Assembly: GCF_022179125.1 (NCBI RefSeq)
Contig: NZ_BPQG01000087.1
Span: forward strand, 1 to 33,350
DNA from: Methylobacterium cerastii
GTDB lineage: Bacteria > Pseudomonadota > Alphaproteobacteria > Rhizobiales > Beijerinckiaceae
Reading direction: 5' to 3'
Length of the DNA: 33,350 bases
Shown: positions 31,019 to 33,350 of the stretch, one piece after another
Layout: every line of letters begins with the position of its first letter
How positions within the stretch are numbered: the first letter of the stretch is position 1
Position numbers and translations under genes: made by a program
Notes under the pieces: generated by a model
Seen by the model: only the letters and a program-made list of their open reading frames with translations
Databases searched by the model: none
What the model was told of the DNA's origin: nothing

Positions 31019-31876
31019 TTACTCGAACATGTCCGGCTGGGTTGCCGCGATGTGAGAGTACAGCGTCTGGAAATGCAGCCACCCGATGTAGTCGCTTCCC
31101 ACGTGTTCGCGGCTGTACTTGGCGGTTTTCTCGGAAATGGTCTCCGGCTTGATGCCGGTCGCTTCGACGAGGAGTTGCTGCTTGCAGGCCCGCTCCAGGG
31201 CGATGAACCAGAACGCGGCGTCATCGATGCTGTGGCGGCTGCACGTCAGCAGACCATGGTTCTGGTGCAGCACGCCCCGGTTGCGGCCGATCTGCTTGGC
31301 CACGGACGAGCCGCTCTCCTTCTCGACCGCGACCGCACCGGCGGAGGCGCCGATCACCGCGTGGCTGTTGTAGAAGGCTGCAGCGTCCTGGCTGATCATG
31401 TCGAGGGGCCGCCCGGTGGCGCACCACGCGGTACCGTAGACGGTGTGCGCATGGCACATCGCCATCACGTCCGGGTACTCGTCATGCACGGCGGCGTGAA
31501 GCACGAACCCGGCGCGGTTGATCGCATACTTGCCCTCGACCACGTCGCCCTTGTGGTCCGCCAGGATCAGGTTGGACATCCGCACCTGCGAGAAGTGCAC
31601 GCACATCGGGTTGGTCCAGTAGAGCTCGGGGCGCTCGGGATCGCGGATCGTGAGGTGGCCGGCGAAGCCGTAGTCGAACCCGTGCATCGCGAAGGCGCGG
31701 CAGGCCGCAACGAGGTGCTGCTTCCGGTAGGTGCGCTCTTCCTCGAAGTTCTTGAACTCCGGGATCTCGGGGAAGATCAGGCCGGACTGCTCCGGCTGGT
31801 AGATCGAGATGCGCTTCCGGCCTACGCTATCCGGCGTGAGCTCGATGGCGACGTCGTGGTCGTGTTCGTCCAACAT
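31019..31876 (-). CDS. Class II aldolase/adducin-family protein (aldolase or decarboxylase)
   Basis: The protein is 285 aa from ATG 31876, with an agagag site. The fold is that of L-fuculose-phosphate aldolase / adducin head. Zinc ligands are the HAH of VMAMCHAHTVYGTAW and a later His in RGVLHQNHGLLT. The segment GFAGHLTIRDPERPELYWTN holds the substrate loop. Some relatives are aromatic-acid decarboxylases rather than aldolases. Given the adjacent transporter, a catabolic step on a small acid is likely but unproven. It follows the MFS gene by 34 bp, same strand, so the two form an operon. Confidence 0.9.
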   Translation of the reverse strand: MLDEHDHDVAIELTPDSVGRKRISIYQPEQSGLIFPEIPEFKNFEEERTYRKQHLVAACRAFAMHGFDYGFAGHLTIRDPERPELYWTNPMCVHFSQVRMSNLILADHKGDVVEGKYAINRAGFVLHAAVHDEYPDVMAMCHAHTVYGTAWCATGRPLDMISQDAAAFYNSHAVIGASAGAVAVEKESGSSVAKQIGRNRGVLHQNHGLLTCSRHSIDDAAFWFIALERACKQQLLVEATGIKPETISEKTAKYSREHVGSDYIGWLHFQTLYSHIAATQPDMFE

Positions 31877-31910
31877 GTTCACTCTCTCTGCTGGGTTGGT
31901 GAGGGAAGGC

Positions 31911-33215
31911 TCAGCGGTTGACGAGGCGCTTGGGCATCGTCAGCGCGAGGAGGCTGCCGACTGCGAGACAGGCGGCGAGCGTGTAGACCCCGAGGCTGGT
32001 CGACTGCGTGCGGTCGATGATCCACCCGATCAGGTAGGGGGAGACGAAGCCCGCGAGATTTCCGACCGAGTTGATCACCGCGATGCCGGTGGCGGCCGCC
32101 GCGCCGGCCAGGACGGCCGTGGGCAGGCACCAGAACTGGGCCAGGGTGACGAGGACTCCCATCGTGGCGATGGTCAGGGCGATCTCGGCGACGACGAGAT
32201 TGGTGGTGAACTGGATGCTGACGAGCCACCCCAGCGCTCCGATCAAGCCGGGCACCACGATGTGCCAACGCCGCTCGTGCGCCACGTCCGACATGCGTCC
32301 GACAACGATCATCGCGACCGCCGCGGCACCGTAAGGAAGGGTCGTCAAGACACCGATGGTCAGCGGGTCGGAAACGCCCGCGGCCCTGATGAACGTCGGC
32401 AGCCAGAAGCTGACGCCGTACAGTCCCATGATGAAGAAGAAATAGATCCCGCTGAGAAGCCAAACCCAGGGACTGGTGAAGCCGTCGCGAAAGCGATGGC
32501 CCGTCGCGCTCGCATTGTCGGACGCAACGTTTCGAGCCAGGATCGACTTTTCCTCAGCGGTCAGCCACTTGGCCTTGTCGATGCCGTCATCGAGATAGGC
32601 GATGACCATGAAGCCCATCACGACGGACGGCAGCGCCTCGATCAGGAACATCCACTGCCATCCGGCCAGGCCATGGAGTCCGGCCATGTTGTTCATGATC
32701 CAGCCCGAAAGCGGCCCGCCGATGAGGCCTGCGATGGGTATTCCGGTCATGAACATTCCGATGATCGCACCACGTCTCTCGGCGGGGTACCAATAGGTGA
32801 GATAGAGGATCACGCCCGGGAACAGGCCGGCCTCTGCGACGCCAAGGAAAAAACGCAAGACGTAGAACATGGTCGGCGTCGTCACGAACATCATCGCTGC
32901 GGAGATGATCGCCCAGCTCAACATTACGCGTGCGATCCAAAGGTGCGCGCCAACTTTGTGCAATATCATGTTGCTTGGAACTTCAAACAGGAAGTATCCC
33001 AGAAAGAATATTCCTGCTCCAAGGCCGTAGACGGTCTCGGTGAACTTGAGATCGTTCAGCATTTGCAGCTTGGCAAAGCCTACGTTGACGCGGTCGAGAT
33101 AGGCCGCGACGTAGCAAGCGAATAGGAACGGGATCAGGCGCCACGTGACCTTTCGGTACAGGCGTGCTGTCGCGTCGATTTCAGGTCCCGTAAAGGTAGC
33201 TACCCCTTGTACCAT
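31911..33215 (-). CDS. MFS transporter, anion:cation symporter (phthalate-permease-like) group
   Basis: The protein is 434 aa with about 12 membrane helices, typical of the ACS subfamily. Signatures: FACYVAAYLDRVNVGFAKLQ, GAGIFFLGYFLFEVPSNMIL, RFFLGVAEAGLFPGVILYLT and YWYPAERRGAIIGMFMTGIP, in order. The central cytosolic loop is at about residues 215-260. The family imports organic acids such as phthalate, tartrate, glucarate or hexuronates with protons. The first gene of a leftward operon; ATG 33215 with ggaga 8 nt upstream. The class II aldolase downstream may process the imported acid. Confidence 0.93.
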   Translation of the reverse strand: MVQGVATFTGPEIDATARLYRKVTWRLIPFLFACYVAAYLDRVNVGFAKLQMLNDLKFTETVYGLGAGIFFLGYFLFEVPSNMILHKVGAHLWIARVMLSWAIISAAMMFVTTPTMFYVLRFFLGVAEAGLFPGVILYLTYWYPAERRGAIIGMFMTGIPIAGLIGGPLSGWIMNNMAGLHGLAGWQWMFLIEALPSVVMGFMVIAYLDDGIDKAKWLTAEEKSILARNVASDNASATGHRFRDGFTSPWVWLLSGIYFFFIMGLYGVSFWLPTFIRAAGVSDPLTIGVLTTLPYGAAAVAMIVVGRMSDVAHERRWHIVVPGLIGALGWLVSIQFTTNLVVAEIALTIATMGVLVTLAQFWCLPTAVLAGAAAATGIAVINSVGNLAGFVSPYLIGWIIDRTQSTSLGVYTLAACLAVGSLLALTMPKRLVNR

Positions 33216-33350
33216 GGCGGCGTCTCCTCGGCATTATTATGCGAGTCGCCGGTCGAGCGGCGTCTCGGTCGGACTTTTCCTGCCCAGGCCACTTTTGACA
33301 AACGAGGAATTTTCTTGGATGGGTGAATTGTGTGTAGGGCGGTGACAAAA
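33216..33350. other. Upstream region of the transporter operon
   Basis: There is no gene that I can support. The last 60 bp are AT-rich and may hold the operon promoter; cattattatg at 33233-33242 could be a -10 element on the minus strand (CATAAT). No regulator gene lies inside the window on this side. Confidence 0.35.

Noticed and set aside
31809-33125. 438-aa open frame on the plus strand
   Set aside because: Antisense shadow of the MFS transporter; rich in Asp, Glu, Arg, His and Gly with no domain motif.
33291-33300. TTGACA hexamer as a plus-strand promoter
   Set aside because: No -10 element is found at the right spacing and no plus-strand gene starts before the window ends.

Overview
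The window is GC-rich alphaproteobacterial DNA. It is most likely from Methylobacterium/Methylorubrum or a close Rhizobiales relative. The pointers are two tandem GCG_CRPN-type secreted peptides (a family I associate with Methylobacterium), a MucR/Ros-type regulator, a small CxxC/HxxxxxC protein of a kind I associate with Rhizobiales, and the codon bias. Genus assignment is inference; there is no rRNA or core marker here. The region is accessory in character: many short regulator/enzyme modules, two insertion sequences, relics and several unassigned intergenic stretches.

Layout. 1-480: 5' part of an IS256-family transposase running off the left edge, plus its end region. 651-1205: an AT-rich orphan gene with an HExxH zinc-protease motif. 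1638-4331: an SDR oxidoreductase and an NmrA-like reductase, with a divergent LysR regulator. 4350-7214: an OmpR/EnvZ-type two-component system followed by two small secreted Gly/Cys-rich GCG_CRPN proteins. 7386-10802: a divergent five-gene run (HExxH metalloprotease-like protein, Tat-exported esterase, small secreted protein, DUF1835/DUF3658-like protein, VOC-fold protein). A tandem hexamer GTAACG-N4-GTAACG-like box lies about 100 bp upstream of both the GCG_CRPN genes and this run, suggesting that the two-component system controls both. 10990-12335: HxlR regulator divergent from a GGDEF diguanylate cyclase. 12425-12778: small secreted protein.

13037-16643: a ParD-like ribbon-helix-helix gene overlapping a 1141-aa soluble hybrid histidine kinase, with a perfect palindrome ahead of parD. 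No ParE toxin is present. 16747-17800: an intact IS630-family element with TA target duplication and an A8 frameshift site. 18134-19797: sulfite-oxidase-type molybdoenzyme and a SnoaL-like protein. 19909-22728: leftward PfpI/DJ-1 protein, catalase-family protein and alpha/beta hydrolase, which looks like a stress-type neighbourhood. 23379-26138: an autotransporter with passenger repeats and a C-terminal beta-barrel.

26139-29944 is a low-density, partly AT-rich segment. It holds a tyrosine-recombinase C-terminal relic, several very small putative membrane-protein genes, two small hypothetical proteins and a MucR-like regulator. 29945-33215 is a leftward catabolic cluster: MFS transporter of the anion:cation symporter group, class II aldolase/decarboxylase, then a Tat-exported epoxide-hydrolase-like enzyme beyond a strong hairpin. 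Decayed copies of a short dispersed repeat occur in at least four intergenic regions. All functions are assigned by motif reading without database searches.
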